DNA of 64,000 nucleotides from Haloterrigena salina JCM 13891 (GTDB lineage Archaea; Halobacteriota; Halobacteria; Halobacteriales; Natrialbaceae), in contig NZ_AOIS01000036.1 of assembly GCF_000337495.1 (NCBI RefSeq), positions 81,692-145,691 of the forward strand. The letters are read 5' to 3'. Shown piece by piece: positions 43,829 to 54,392 of this stretch; within the stretch, counting starts at the first letter, position 1; each line of letters starts with the position of its first letter. The position numbers were made by a program, and so were the translations under genes. The notes below the pieces were generated by a model. That model was not told the DNA's origin and made no database searches. It saw only the letters and a list, made by a program, of their open reading frames with translations.

Positions 43829-44116
43829 ATGCCCGGGTCGACCGATCCGTCCGACGACGACGTCGTTACGCGCCGCTCCCTCGACACCTCGCGAGACGCC
43901 CCGGCGATCGGGCTCGTCGAGATCGTCGCCGACGTCAAGGGAACCGACGCGATGGAGCTCGCACCGATCTACGATCGGGCCGACGATCTGGTCGCCGATC
44001 TCTTCGAGTCGCCGCCCGAAGCCGCCGCCGCCGCGGAACTCGAGTTTTCCTACCAGGGATACCGAATCACCGTTCGACAGGACGGCACCGTCGTGATCCG
44101 GAACCCGTCGGAGTAG
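43829..44116 (+). CDS. HalOD1 output-domain protein
   Basis: A 95-aa protein consisting of a 25-residue acidic lead and one HalOD1 domain: helix PAIGLVEIVADVKGTDAMELA, then strands ELEFSYQGYRITVRQDGTVVI (each quoted only in part). It is the second stand-alone HalOD1 protein in the window. It starts at ATG 43829 and is divergent from the hypothetical gene at 43056-43712. Its role is unknown; HalOD1 is presumed to be a signal-output module. Confidence 0.85.
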   Translation: MPGSTDPSDDDVVTRRSLDTSRDAPAIGLVEIVADVKGTDAMELAPIYDRADDLVADLFESPPEAAAAAELEFSYQGYRITVRQDGTVVIRNPSE

Positions 44117-44316
44117 CCGCCGTCTTCGGCCGGCGATTGCGGCCGTCCTCGGAGTGACGATTTCGATCTCGATCTCGAGCGAGCGCGAGCGCCGACGCTC
44201 TCGCGGGACCGGTCGGACCGGGTTCGAGACGGTCTCGACGCCGCCCTGATATCGTCCGGTATACGACCACCGTTCAAGAAAGCATAAATCCGTCCGCTGA
44301 TTCCACTCAGACAGCA

Positions 44317-45312
44317 ATGGATACCTACGACCTGATCACCCGGAACGCCGAGGAGGTCGTGACCGACGAGGAGGTGCGCGAACTGGCCGCCGATCCCGAG
44401 GGCAAACGCACCTACGTCGGCTACGAGCCCTCCGGCGTGCTCCACCTCGGCCACCTGTTGACGGCGAACAAGCTCATCGATCTCCAGGAGGCCGGCATGG
44501 AGGTCGTCGTTCTACTGGCGGACGTCCACGCCTACCTCAACGGGAAGGGCACCTTCGAGGAGATCCGCGAGACCGCCGAGCAGATGAAGGCCCAGTTCAT
44601 CGCGTACGGACTCGACGAGGAGTCGACGGAGTTCGTCTACGGCTCCGAGTTCCAGCTCGACGAGGAGTACACCCTCGATCTCCACGAACTCGAGCTCTCG
44701 ACGACGATGAACCGTGCCCAGCGCGCGATGGCGGAGATCCAGGGCGACGAGACGGCCAAGGTGAGCCACCTCGTCTACCCGCTGATGCAGACGCTCGACA
44801 TCGAGTACCTCGACCTCGATCTGGCCGTCGGCGGACTCGACCAGCGCAAGGTCCACATGCTCGCTCGCGAGAAGCTGCCCGAGGTCGACTACGAGGTCCG
44901 GCCCGCCCTCCACACCCCCATCGTCGCCGACCTCACCAGCGGCGAGGGGAAGATGTCCTCGAGCGAGGGGATCACCATCTCGATGGAGGACTCGACGGAG
45001 GACTTAGCGGAGAAGGTCAACTCGGCGTACTGTCCGCCGACCCGCGATCCCGAGCCCGACGAGGACGGCAACGAGCGCGAGAACCCCGTCCTGGAACTGT
45101 TCGAGTACCACGTCTTCCCGCGCTTCGAGGAGATCGTCGTCGAGCGCCCCGAGAAGTACGGCGGCGACCTGACCTACGAGACCTACGAGTCGCTGGCCGC
45201 GGACCTCGAGTCCGGGGAACTCCACCCCGCCGACGCGAAGGGGACGCTGGCGAGCTATCTCGACGAGCTGATCGCGCCGGGTCGCGAGAAGCTCCACGAG
45301 CTTCGAGAGTAA
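44317..45312 (+). CDS. tyrS: Tyrosyl-tRNA synthetase
   Basis: A 331-aa archaeal TyrRS, class I. The HIGH-type motif is HLGH in PSGVLHLGHLLTANK (about residues 41-55) and the KMSKS-type motif is KMSSS in GEGKMSSSEGI (about 211-215). It lacks the bacterial S4 domain, as usual in archaea. An AGCATAAATCC element about 30 nt upstream is a likely TATA box. It charges tRNA-Tyr. The protein has only modest acidic enrichment beyond normal halophilic levels. Confidence 0.96.
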   Translation: MDTYDLITRNAEEVVTDEEVRELAADPEGKRTYVGYEPSGVLHLGHLLTANKLIDLQEAGMEVVVLLADVHAYLNGKGTFEEIRETAEQMKAQFIAYGLDEESTEFVYGSEFQLDEEYTLDLHELELSTTMNRAQRAMAEIQGDETAKVSHLVYPLMQTLDIEYLDLDLAVGGLDQRKVHMLAREKLPEVDYEVRPALHTPIVADLTSGEGKMSSSEGITISMEDSTEDLAEKVNSAYCPPTRDPEPDEDGNERENPVLELFEYHVFPRFEEIVVERPEKYGGDLTYETYESLAADLESGELHPADAKGTLASYLDELIAPGREKLHELRE

Positions 45313-45334
45313 ACGGGGCCGTCCGCACTTCGAC

Positions 45335-46042
45335 TCACTCGACGAACACGCGCTCGTCGTCGGTATCGAGGAGCGAACTGAAGATCTTCCCTTCGGCGGT
45401 TCGGAGGTGCTGTGAGAAGGTGGCCGGCGCGATCCCCAGCCGATCGGCGAGTTCGCTGGCCTCGTGTTTCCGCGGCCAGTCGTAGAACCCGTTCATATAG
45501 GCCGTCAGGAACACTTCCCGCTGTCTGTCCGTCAGCGCGTCGATGAGGGTCTGCGAGAGGTCGTAGCGCGTGAAGAGCGACGTCGATCGACGCCGGTCGC
45601 GACAGTCGGTGGCGGTCACCGTCGGATGCTCCCGCTGGACCCGGTCGACGAGTTTGACGGCGTCGGCTCGCGACGAGACCTCCGCGACGAGCCGCCCCTC
45701 TCCGCCGGCGGCCTCGACGGTCCGGGGAATCGCCCCGAAATCGACGACCGTCTTCGCGACGCAGTCGCCGCGGACGTGGAACCGCAGTCGCCCGCCGTCG
45801 GCGTGGTGGGCGACGGGGTCCGCGTCGACGTCCGCTGCGTCGTCGATCGATTCGGGAATCCGCTCCGGGGGGACGCCTTCGACGGTGAAGTACTCGACGA
45901 ATCCGCCGTCCGAATGGGGAAAGAGCACTTCGAGGTCGAGCAGGCAGCCCGCCGTCTCCGAGGCGTCGACGAACGGATACGACGGATCGTCGACGCGGAA
46001 CTCGACTTCGACGACGGATTTCTCGCTCCGGCTTCGGCTCAT
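45335..46042 (-). CDS. HTH-10 (Bat-type) transcriptional regulator
   Basis: A 235-aa regulator. The N-terminal half begins VVEVEFRVDDPSYPFVDASE, a typical input domain of short haloarchaeal HTH-10 proteins, and the C-terminal HTH-10 has ALTDRQREVFLTAYMNGFYDWP and IAPATFSQHLRTAEGKIF (parts quoted). I chose ATG 46042; an in-frame ATG at 46090 would add 16 Cys/Arg-rich residues that look unusual. It is convergent with tyrS with only 22 nt between. This is the third HTH-10 gene in 33 kb. Its ligand is unknown. Confidence 0.9.
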   Translation of the reverse strand: MSRSRSEKSVVEVEFRVDDPSYPFVDASETAGCLLDLEVLFPHSDGGFVEYFTVEGVPPERIPESIDDAADVDADPVAHHADGGRLRFHVRGDCVAKTVVDFGAIPRTVEAAGGEGRLVAEVSSRADAVKLVDRVQREHPTVTATDCRDRRRSTSLFTRYDLSQTLIDALTDRQREVFLTAYMNGFYDWPRKHEASELADRLGIAPATFSQHLRTAEGKIFSSLLDTDDERVFVE

Positions 46043-46323
46043 CTCCCGTCGACGTTCGCGGGCTCGGCACTGTTCGCTTTCGCAGTCCATAGCAGGGGCT
46101 TCTTTCGTCAGTCGGCGCCGTATTCGAGAGTGCGCGCCGCCTCGCTCACCGGCGACCCGACGACCGTCGCTCGAGATCCGTGGACCGTCGTTTCACTCCG
46201 CTTCGGATCAGGACGCCGTTCGCGAGGCCGGAACCGAAACGATCCGGCCGGTCGCCGCGGAGTACGTAGAGGTCTCGGTGCCCGTCAGTGTTGCAGTAGC
46301 CGCCGCGGACCGAAAAATAGCGG

Positions 46324-46494
46324 TCAGAACTCCATCGCGCCGATCGCCGGCTCGTCAGCGCAGCGGCTGCACTCGAAACTCGTTCGGTAGTCCTCGCACG
46401 GCTCGTGGACCTCCTGACCGCACGTCTCGCAGCGCACGAGTTCGCGCTCCTCGATTCGGCGTTCACAGGTGGTGCAGTGACGTCCGATTTTCAT
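46324..46494 (-). CDS. 56-aa multi-cysteine zinc micro-protein
   Basis: The minus strand encodes 56 residues with four metal-binding knuckles in order: CTTC (7-10), CETC (22-25), H-x2-C (HEPC, 30-33) and CSRC (42-45). Eight ligands could bind two zinc ions, in a cross-brace (RING/LIM-like) or double-knuckle layout. There is a basic N-terminus and an acidic tail. It stands alone between an HTH-10 gene and birA. I do not recognise a named family. Confidence 0.8.
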   Translation of the reverse strand: MKIGRHCTTCERRIEERELVRCETCGQEVHEPCEDYRTSFECSRCADEPAIGAMEF

Positions 46495-46641
46495 GGCTTA
46501 TGCTAGCGTATTACACGCTTATTCGGGGCTTCGTGAACCGCCGGTAAAAGCCTACGGATCAGCCAGCAGACCGAACGGTTCCGTTCCGTCGTTCGGCGAC
46601 GACCCCGCCGATTGAAGTGCGAGCGCGCCCCTCTCGCGTCC

Positions 46642-47580
46642 ATGAACGAGACGCGACGCGCGATCCTCGAGGCGCTGTCCGACGGGCCGGTCTCCGGGCC
46701 GGAGCTGGCCGAGTCGCTGGACGTCTCGCGGGCCGCGGTCTGGAAACAGATCGACGGCCTCCGCGACGCCGGCTTCGAGATCGAGAGCGGACCGACCGGC
46801 TACGAACTGGTCGCCGTCGAGGCGTACACCGGGCCGACCGTCGAGTTCGGCCTCGAGGCGCCGTTTTCGGTCGACTACCACGAGACGATCGGGAGCACGA
46901 ACGACCGCGCGCGCGAACTCGCCGCCGACGGGGCCGCGGACGTGGCCGTGTTGGCCGACGAACAGACCGGCAGTCGCGGCCGACTCGATCGCGAGTGGTC
47001 GTCGCCCCCGGGCGGCGTCTGGGTGAGCGTCGTCTCGCGGCCGACGATCACGCCCGCGCAGGCGCCGCTGTACACGCTCGCGGCCGCGGTCGCGATCGCT
47101 CAAGCGGCCCGCGAGGCCGGCGTCGACGCGCGGATCAAGTGGCCGAACGACGTGGTCGTCCCGGTCGGGGACGACGGCGACTACCGAAAACTCGCGGGCA
47201 TCCTCACCGAGATGGAAGGCGAGACGGATCGGGTCGACTGGATCGTCCCCGGTATCGGCATCAATGCCAACGTAGACGCCGACGCGCTGCCGGAGGGGGC
47301 GACGAGCATCCGCGACGAGGTGGGCGACGTCGACCGCCGACGGTTCGTCCAGCGGCTGCTCGAGGAGTTCGACGACTATCGGAGCGACCTCGAGACCGTC
47401 GTGCCGGCGTGGCGCGACCTGGCGCTGACGCTGGGCCAGCGCGTCAGGGTCGATCGGCCCGCAGGCGAGGTCGTCGGCGAGGCGGTCGATATCACCAACT
47501 CCGGGGCGCTCGTGATCGAGACGGACGACGGGCGGCAGACGGTCTCGGCGGGCGACTGCGAGCACTTGCGGCCGGTCTGA
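46642..47580 (+). CDS. birA: Biotin-acetyl-CoA-carboxylase ligase BirA with HTH
   Basis: A 312-aa bifunctional BirA. The N-terminal winged helix (about 1-55) has LAESLDVSRAAVWKQI. The ligase domain holds the biotinyl-AMP loop GSRGRLDREW, the VSVVSRP strand and KWPNDVVV; the C-terminal domain (about 265-312) is the SH3-like cap. It biotinylates the carboxylase carrier subunit and could repress biotin genes. ATG 46642 gives the normal N-terminus. It is convergent with the Usp gene, 10 nt away. Confidence 0.95.
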   Translation: MNETRRAILEALSDGPVSGPELAESLDVSRAAVWKQIDGLRDAGFEIESGPTGYELVAVEAYTGPTVEFGLEAPFSVDYHETIGSTNDRARELAADGAADVAVLADEQTGSRGRLDREWSSPPGGVWVSVVSRPTITPAQAPLYTLAAAVAIAQAAREAGVDARIKWPNDVVVPVGDDGDYRKLAGILTEMEGETDRVDWIVPGIGINANVDADALPEGATSIRDEVGDVDRRRFVQRLLEEFDDYRSDLETVVPAWRDLALTLGQRVRVDRPAGEVVGEAVDITNSGALVIETDDGRQTVSAGDCEHLRPV

Positions 47581-47590
47581 GAACGGGCGA

Positions 47591-48070
47591 TTACTCGACG
47601 GCGACGCGTTTTCGATCCCGACGGGTCCCCTCGTCGTCGGTCGGGTCGACGTGGACCGCCAGCACCGGTACCGGCGCGCGGCGGACGACGCGTTCGGTGA
47701 CGCTGCCGAGCAGGAGTCGGTCGATGCCGGCCCGGCCGTGCGTCCCCATAACGACGAGGTCGCACTCCCCCGGCTGGGCCTGATCGACGATGATGCGGCT
47801 CGGCGATCCCTCGAAGACCTCCGTCTCGACGTCAACGTCGTCCGGCGCGAGATCCTCGACCCGACTGATCGCTCGCTTTCCCTCCTCGTGGAGGGCTTCG
47901 GCGACGCCCTCCAGTGCGGTCTCCATCGGGAGGCCCCCGTAGCCGGCGACGTTGACGACGTAGATCGCTCGCACCGTGGCATCGTGGGCCCGGGCCAGAT
48001 CGAACGCATACTCGAGAGCGTGTTCCACCTCCGGCGAGCCGTCGGTCGGAACGAGAATACAGTCGTACAT
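47591..48070 (-). CDS. Universal stress protein (UspA family)
   Basis: A 159-aa single-domain Usp. It has the ILVPTDGSPEVEHAL start and the ATP-binding loop VMGTHGRAGIDRLLLGSVTERVVR, with the G-2x-G-9x-G-S spacing of ATP-binding members. It probably forms dimers and responds to stress. ATG 48070 is preferred to the in-frame upstream codon at 48094. A CTATTATAG element 30-40 nt upstream is a plausible TATA box. Confidence 0.93.
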   Translation of the reverse strand: MYDCILVPTDGSPEVEHALEYAFDLARAHDATVRAIYVVNVAGYGGLPMETALEGVAEALHEEGKRAISRVEDLAPDDVDVETEVFEGSPSRIIVDQAQPGECDLVVMGTHGRAGIDRLLLGSVTERVVRRAPVPVLAVHVDPTDDEGTRRDRKRVAVE

Positions 48071-48192
48071 GCGAATTATGCTAACATACAACACACTACT
48101 ATAATAGCGTTGTCGTGGTCCAGCCGGACGGTCACGTGAGGTGATAGCCGCAGGCGACGGACAAGAGCCGCGAGAGACGACGAGCGAACGAA

Positions 48193-49224
48193 TCAGACGG
48201 TCGCGGAACCGAAGACGACCTCGCGGACGTCGTCGACGCCGGCCCGCCGAACCACGGCCCGGACCGGATCTCGCGCCCCCGCGAGGTTGTGCGAGTCGCC
48301 GTCGAGGACCAGCAGCCGCGCCTTTCGGCCCGGTTCGACGAGCCCGTACTCGAGGTCGGCGATCTCGGCCCCGTTGATCGTGGCCATCCGGAGGATTTCG
48401 GTAGCCGACAGCTCCGACAGTTTGGCGAGGAACTCCATCTCTCGGAACATCGACGGCGAGTTGAGCATCACGTTGTCCGTGCCGAGCGCGAGCGTCGTCC
48501 GCTCGCTCAGCTCCGCGTACGGCGACAGCCCGACGTCAGTCACGAGGTTCGACCGCGGACAGACGACGATCGGGACCTCCTGTTCGGCGACCCGGTCCAG
48601 ATGAGCCGGTTCGGGGTGGACCATGTGGACCAGAAACTCCGGCTCGAGGTCCAGCGCGGGATCGATGTCGGTCTCGTCGACCTCGCCGGCGTGGATTCCG
48701 AAGGGTTTGCCCGCCTCGCGGGTCGCCTCGCGCTCCGCGTCGAAATTGGCGTCGTTAGCGCCGCTCGCGCCGAACCCGTCGCCCGCGCGCATCGCGTCGA
48801 TCGTCTCGCGGCCGAAGGCGATCGGCTCGATCTCGAGCCCCTCCGCGGCCCGCTCTAAGGTCTCGACGCCCTCGACGCCGCCCTCGCGGAACTCGAGGCA
48901 GGCCGCGGTGCCCGATTCCTGCATGAACTGCAGCGAGCGGCGCATCGCGGCGGCGAGTTCCTCCTGGGAGGCCTGTCGCAACAAACGGTGTTTCAGCCCG
49001 TCCGGCGGCGCGACGAGTTCCTCGAGGGAGAGTCCGCCGCCCGCTTCCTTCGCGATCGAGTCGCCGATGTGGGTGTGGGCGTTGACGAACGCCGGCAGGA
49101 TGATGTCCTCGCTCTCGACGGCGGTCTCTTCGATCGCCTCGATCCGGCCGTCGTCGCCGATCACGACGCGGCCCTCGATGGGCTCGAACTCGCGACCTCG
49201 GAGGATCGTTCCCGTTCGTTCCAT
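48193..49224 (-). CDS. Amidohydrolase family protein
   Basis: A 343-aa metal-dependent hydrolase of the amidohydrolase superfamily. The metal ligands are HTHIGD (motif 1), HAGE and HMVH in the middle, and the LGTDNVM aspartate near the C-terminus. The layout is closest to the chlorohydrolase/guanine deaminase-like branch that acts on ring or amide nitrogen; the substrate is not determined. A closing beta domain (ARLLVLDGDS) is usual for the family. ATG 49224 is the start; GTG 49230 is in frame. It stands alone. Confidence 0.87.
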   Translation of the reverse strand: MERTGTILRGREFEPIEGRVVIGDDGRIEAIEETAVESEDIILPAFVNAHTHIGDSIAKEAGGGLSLEELVAPPDGLKHRLLRQASQEELAAAMRRSLQFMQESGTAACLEFREGGVEGVETLERAAEGLEIEPIAFGRETIDAMRAGDGFGASGANDANFDAEREATREAGKPFGIHAGEVDETDIDPALDLEPEFLVHMVHPEPAHLDRVAEQEVPIVVCPRSNLVTDVGLSPYAELSERTTLALGTDNVMLNSPSMFREMEFLAKLSELSATEILRMATINGAEIADLEYGLVEPGRKARLLVLDGDSHNLAGARDPVRAVVRRAGVDDVREVVFGSATV

Positions 49225-49401
49225 AGGCACGTGTTCGTACCGCGTGCCTTCAACGATTCGGGGTCGGCCGACTCGACCGCGAACGGGCGCTGAACCCGAC
49301 TGTTCGGTTCCGGGAACGTCCCGTTTCCGTCGTTAGTACGGCTCAGGTGAAGATTTCTCGTCTCCATTCCGATCGTTGGTTCGGGCCGAGTTGAAACGTA
49401 A

Positions 49402-51633
<2,232 letters not shown>

Positions 51634-51829
51634 TTCCGGGTGATACGGACCCGTCGTCTCAGGTGACCGGTGCTAACGACCCCATCGTCGCCGGTTTCGG
51701 GAAATAGCCCGTCCTGAGTCGAACGCGAGGCACGGGTCGTCGAACTCCGCTCGACGGAACGGGACGACGAGATCGACCCGGCCAGCGACGGCGACAGTGG
51801 CATAGCGCGTCGGCGCGCCACATCTTCGC

Positions 51830-52291
51830 ATGACCGAATTCGACGTCTTCGAGGAGATCGAACTGTTCGAGGAGATCGACGCGCCGCCCGACGTCGTCTG
51901 GGACGTCCTCCTCGAGTTCGAGCGCTACCCGGAGTGGAACCCGTTCGTTCGGGCGATCGAGGGCGACCCGACGCCGGGCGAACGCCTCCGGGTGCGGATC
52001 GAGCCGCCGGGCGCCCGCGGGATGACGTTCGAGCCCGAGGTCGTCGTCGTCGAGGAGAACCGCCGCCTCGCGTGGGTCGGTCGACTGGTCGTTCCCTTCG
52101 CGTTCGACGGCTACCACGAGGTCCGCCTCGAGCCGATAGCTGGCGACCGGACGCGGCTGCTCCACCGCGAGACGTTCCGCGGCGCGCTCGTTCCACTGCT
52201 GTTCGACCGGGAGTCCCTCGAGAAGGGGTTCGCGGCGATGAACGCGGCTATCAAGGAACGGGCGGAGCGTCGAATTGCCGCCGCCACGTGA
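51830..52291 (+). CDS. SRPBCC (START-like) domain protein
   Basis: A 153-aa protein with the START/polyketide-cyclase fold. The N-terminal EIDAPPDVVWDVLLEFERYPEWNPF region (quoted in part) is characteristic, and RRLAWVGRLVVPFAF and TRLLHRETFRG form the later strands. The family binds hydrophobic ligands in a deep pocket. Its ligand is unknown. The ORF starts at ATG 51830; no partner gene is adjacent. Confidence 0.92.
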   Translation: MTEFDVFEEIELFEEIDAPPDVVWDVLLEFERYPEWNPFVRAIEGDPTPGERLRVRIEPPGARGMTFEPEVVVVEENRRLAWVGRLVVPFAFDGYHEVRLEPIAGDRTRLLHRETFRGALVPLLFDRESLEKGFAAMNAAIKERAERRIAAAT

Positions 52292-52373
52292 TGGGATCGG
52301 TAATACGTAGCCGGTATTCAGGAGTTCAGTCCGCTCTCGCGCCCGGCGTCGCAAGCAGATTGCTGTCCGATAG

Positions 52374-52385
52374 TTATATTTTTAA
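52374..52385 (+). promoter_or_regulatory. TATA box of the 59-aa membrane micro-protein
   Basis: A TTATATTTTTAA element is centred about 28 nt upstream of ATG 52408. This supports the short start and a leaderless transcript for that small gene. Confidence 0.5.
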
Positions 52386-52407
52386 CAGTTATGCGCAGAT
52401 TAGACGT

Positions 52408-52587
52408 ATGGACACGCGAGAGAATGAATGGGTTCCGCTATTCGCCGTCGGGATGGGGCTCGTGGTCGTCGGCTTGCTCCTGTTGGAGACAACAGCGTGG
52501 TATCTCCAGTACGCGGTACTGGGACTCGGACTTCTCACGGTTGCCGGTTCGGCCTATCAGGCGACGACGGGCTCTGTCGTCGGTTAA
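52408..52587 (+). CDS. 59-aa two-helix membrane micro-protein
   Basis: A 59-residue protein beginning MDTRENEWVPLFAVG with two hydrophobic segments (about residues 9-26 and 32-49) separated by ETTAWYL. A TATA element is well placed for ATG 52408, whereas the frame upstream to 51934 is a shadow of the SRPBCC gene. Such two-helix micro-proteins are common in haloarchaea. Function is unknown. Confidence 0.72.
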   Translation: MDTRENEWVPLFAVGMGLVVVGLLLLETTAWYLQYAVLGLGLLTVAGSAYQATTGSVVG

Positions 52588-52643
52588 TCTCCACGCTGTC
52601 GTCGGGAATCGTCCGATGAGCGAGTGAAAACATCCGCGATCGG

Positions 52644-53297
52644 TTACAGCAACTCGGGAATCGCCTCGAGGCTCTCGATTTCGACGGTCGGCTCCCGCGG
52701 GAGTCCCACGCCCTCGACGTGGTCGCGCCGGAGGAAAGCGGCGTCGATGCCGGCGGCGTCGGCCGCCTCGACGTCGACCCAGCTGTCGCCGACGAACAGC
52801 GCGTCCTCGGCGCCGAGTTCCTCGAGCGCGAGTTCCAGGTAGTACGGCGTCGGCTTCTTGCGGTCGATCCCCTTCACCGTCGGCTCGCGGCCGTACCAGA
52901 CGTCGAACCAGTCGAGTTCGAACTGGGAGACGATGTTGCCGATCGTCTCGTGTTGGTTGTTGCTGACGATCGCCGTCGCGACCTCGAGGTCGCGGATCGC
53001 GTCGATATCGTCGTAGGGACGTTTCCGGCCGGCCTCGATCTCCTCGAGTTGGGCCGCGACGGCGGCGTGTTCGCGGGCCGTCCAGAGCTCGTGGGGGTCG
53101 ACGTCGTGGTCGTCGGCGACCTCGCGCAGCGAGTCGACGCTCGGCCCCATCACGGTCCGAACGTGCTCGGACGGCGGGTCGACGACGCCGACGGCCGCGA
53201 AGGCGTCGTGCATCGCGTCGATGAGCACCTCGCGATCGGTCGGCGTCGTCAGGACGCCGTCGTTGTCGAAGAGGACTGCGTCGTAGGCTGCGTCCAT
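52644..53297 (-). CDS. HAD family hydrolase
   Basis: A 217-aa HAD-superfamily phosphatase. The nucleophile motif is LFDNDGVL (Asp10 and Asp12); motif II is the Ser in AIVSNNQHE; the Lys of motif III is in DRKKPTPYYLE; and motif IV is VGDSWVDVEAADAAG. An alpha-helical cap (about residues 20-85) places it in subfamily I, like phosphoglycolate or beta-phosphoglucomutase-type phosphatases. The substrate is not predictable. ATG 53297 is the start. Confidence 0.92.
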   Translation of the reverse strand: MDAAYDAVLFDNDGVLTTPTDREVLIDAMHDAFAAVGVVDPPSEHVRTVMGPSVDSLREVADDHDVDPHELWTAREHAAVAAQLEEIEAGRKRPYDDIDAIRDLEVATAIVSNNQHETIGNIVSQFELDWFDVWYGREPTVKGIDRKKPTPYYLELALEELGAEDALFVGDSWVDVEAADAAGIDAAFLRRDHVEGVGLPREPTVEIESLEAIPELL

Positions 53298-53440
53298 TCG
53301 GGACCGTTCGCTACGGTCCGGGGGGATTTCGGTGTTGTGCTCGAGGGCTCCCGATCCGTCGCGGTCGCGAACGGCGTCGCCGCGCGACGTAGCGTGTGTG
53401 CACGGCGCTAACTCCTACCCGGCTCCTACGCCCGTCGCCT

Positions 53441-53605
53441 ATGGGATTTTTCGAGCGACTCGAGCGGACGTTACCCGCCGACGGCGGGGTCGAGTACCAG
53501 GGTCCATCGTGCGGGGCCGTCTTCGATACGGCACACGAACGGTGTCCGAACTGTGCGGAGTTAGACGTCCGCGAACGGGCGAGTTTCGAGTTTCGGCCGG
53601 AGTGA
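53441..53605 (+). CDS. 54-aa degenerate zinc-ribbon micro-protein
   Basis: A 54-residue protein with a helical N-terminus and a zinc-ribbon-like core. The second knuckle, CPNC (35-38), is intact, but the first reads GPSC (21-24), where family members would be expected to have CPxC. The Gly21 codon GGT is one base away from the Cys codon TGT. Metal binding may be lost or changed. It starts at ATG 53441 and is transcribed away from the HAD gene. Confidence 0.7.
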   Translation: MGFFERLERTLPADGGVEYQGPSCGAVFDTAHERCPNCAELDVRERASFEFRPE

Positions 53606-53780
53606 CGACGCGGGGGTCGAAGCCGTCCGCTAGTTCTCTTCGTTTTCGAGTCGGCCCGAACCCGGACCGCAGGTTCAAGTACGGAGGGGCGACCAGCACC
53701 GGCGATGGACTCCCCGCTCAGCGTCGCCCGTCACTCGAGACACACGGACAACCACTCGCCGCGCGGGCTCCCGGAGGCCG

Positions 53781-54392
53781 ATGGGGCATAGAGCGCTCGT
53801 CGCCTACCGGCGACCGGACCAGCGGTACGACCTCCGATACAGCCACTGGGGCGGCGAGGCCGTCGCCCTCGGCGACCGGATCAGTGCCGAGACCCCGCTG
53901 GGCGACGGCGACGTCGACGGCGACCTGCTCGCGGAAGCGATCGACCGGGACCGACTCCTGATCGAGTACCTCGACCCCTGCTGCTACGAGGCGCTGTACG
54001 TCGTCGAACCCGGCGGGGACTACCGCGTCACGGCCTACCGCGTCTGCTGGCTCGAGTGGCCCGACGGACGCGACGGGGATCGCGGCGCGATCGTCACCGT
54101 CGAGAACGACGCCGCGGACCGCCGGGTGCGGACGTGGTTTCGCGCGACGAAGACGACGCTCGCCGACGTCGTCGAGATGGGCGTCCTCTCGTGGCGCGCG
54201 GCCCGGACCTACCTCGAGGCCCGGATCTGCGAGGACGAGGACGGCGCGGTCTACACGTACGGCGCGTCGGATACCGACACCGTCGACTACGCGCCGTCGT
54301 CCAACGAGTGGTTCGACGGGGACGGGCAGGACAGACGAGAACGAACCGAGGACTGGCATCCGGACGAGGATCTCGAGGGGAGGGACCGCTAG
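53781..54392 (+). CDS. DUF6735-like hypothetical protein
   Basis: A 203-aa acidic protein beginning MGHRALVAYRRPDQRYDLRYSHWGG (quoted in part), which resembles the haloarchaeal DUF6735 family (label from memory). It contains PCCYEALYVV with a Cys pair and VETW-like RVRTWFRATKTTL, with no signal peptide. The C-terminus is a charged tail. Its stop overlaps the convergent mutS-like gene by 4 nt. A 28-codon small frame at 53705 overlaps its start. Function is unknown. Confidence 0.78.
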   Translation: MGHRALVAYRRPDQRYDLRYSHWGGEAVALGDRISAETPLGDGDVDGDLLAEAIDRDRLLIEYLDPCCYEALYVVEPGGDYRVTAYRVCWLEWPDGRDGDRGAIVTVENDAADRRVRTWFRATKTTLADVVEMGVLSWRAARTYLEARICEDEDGAVYTYGASDTDTVDYAPSSNEWFDGDGQDRRERTEDWHPDEDLEGRDR

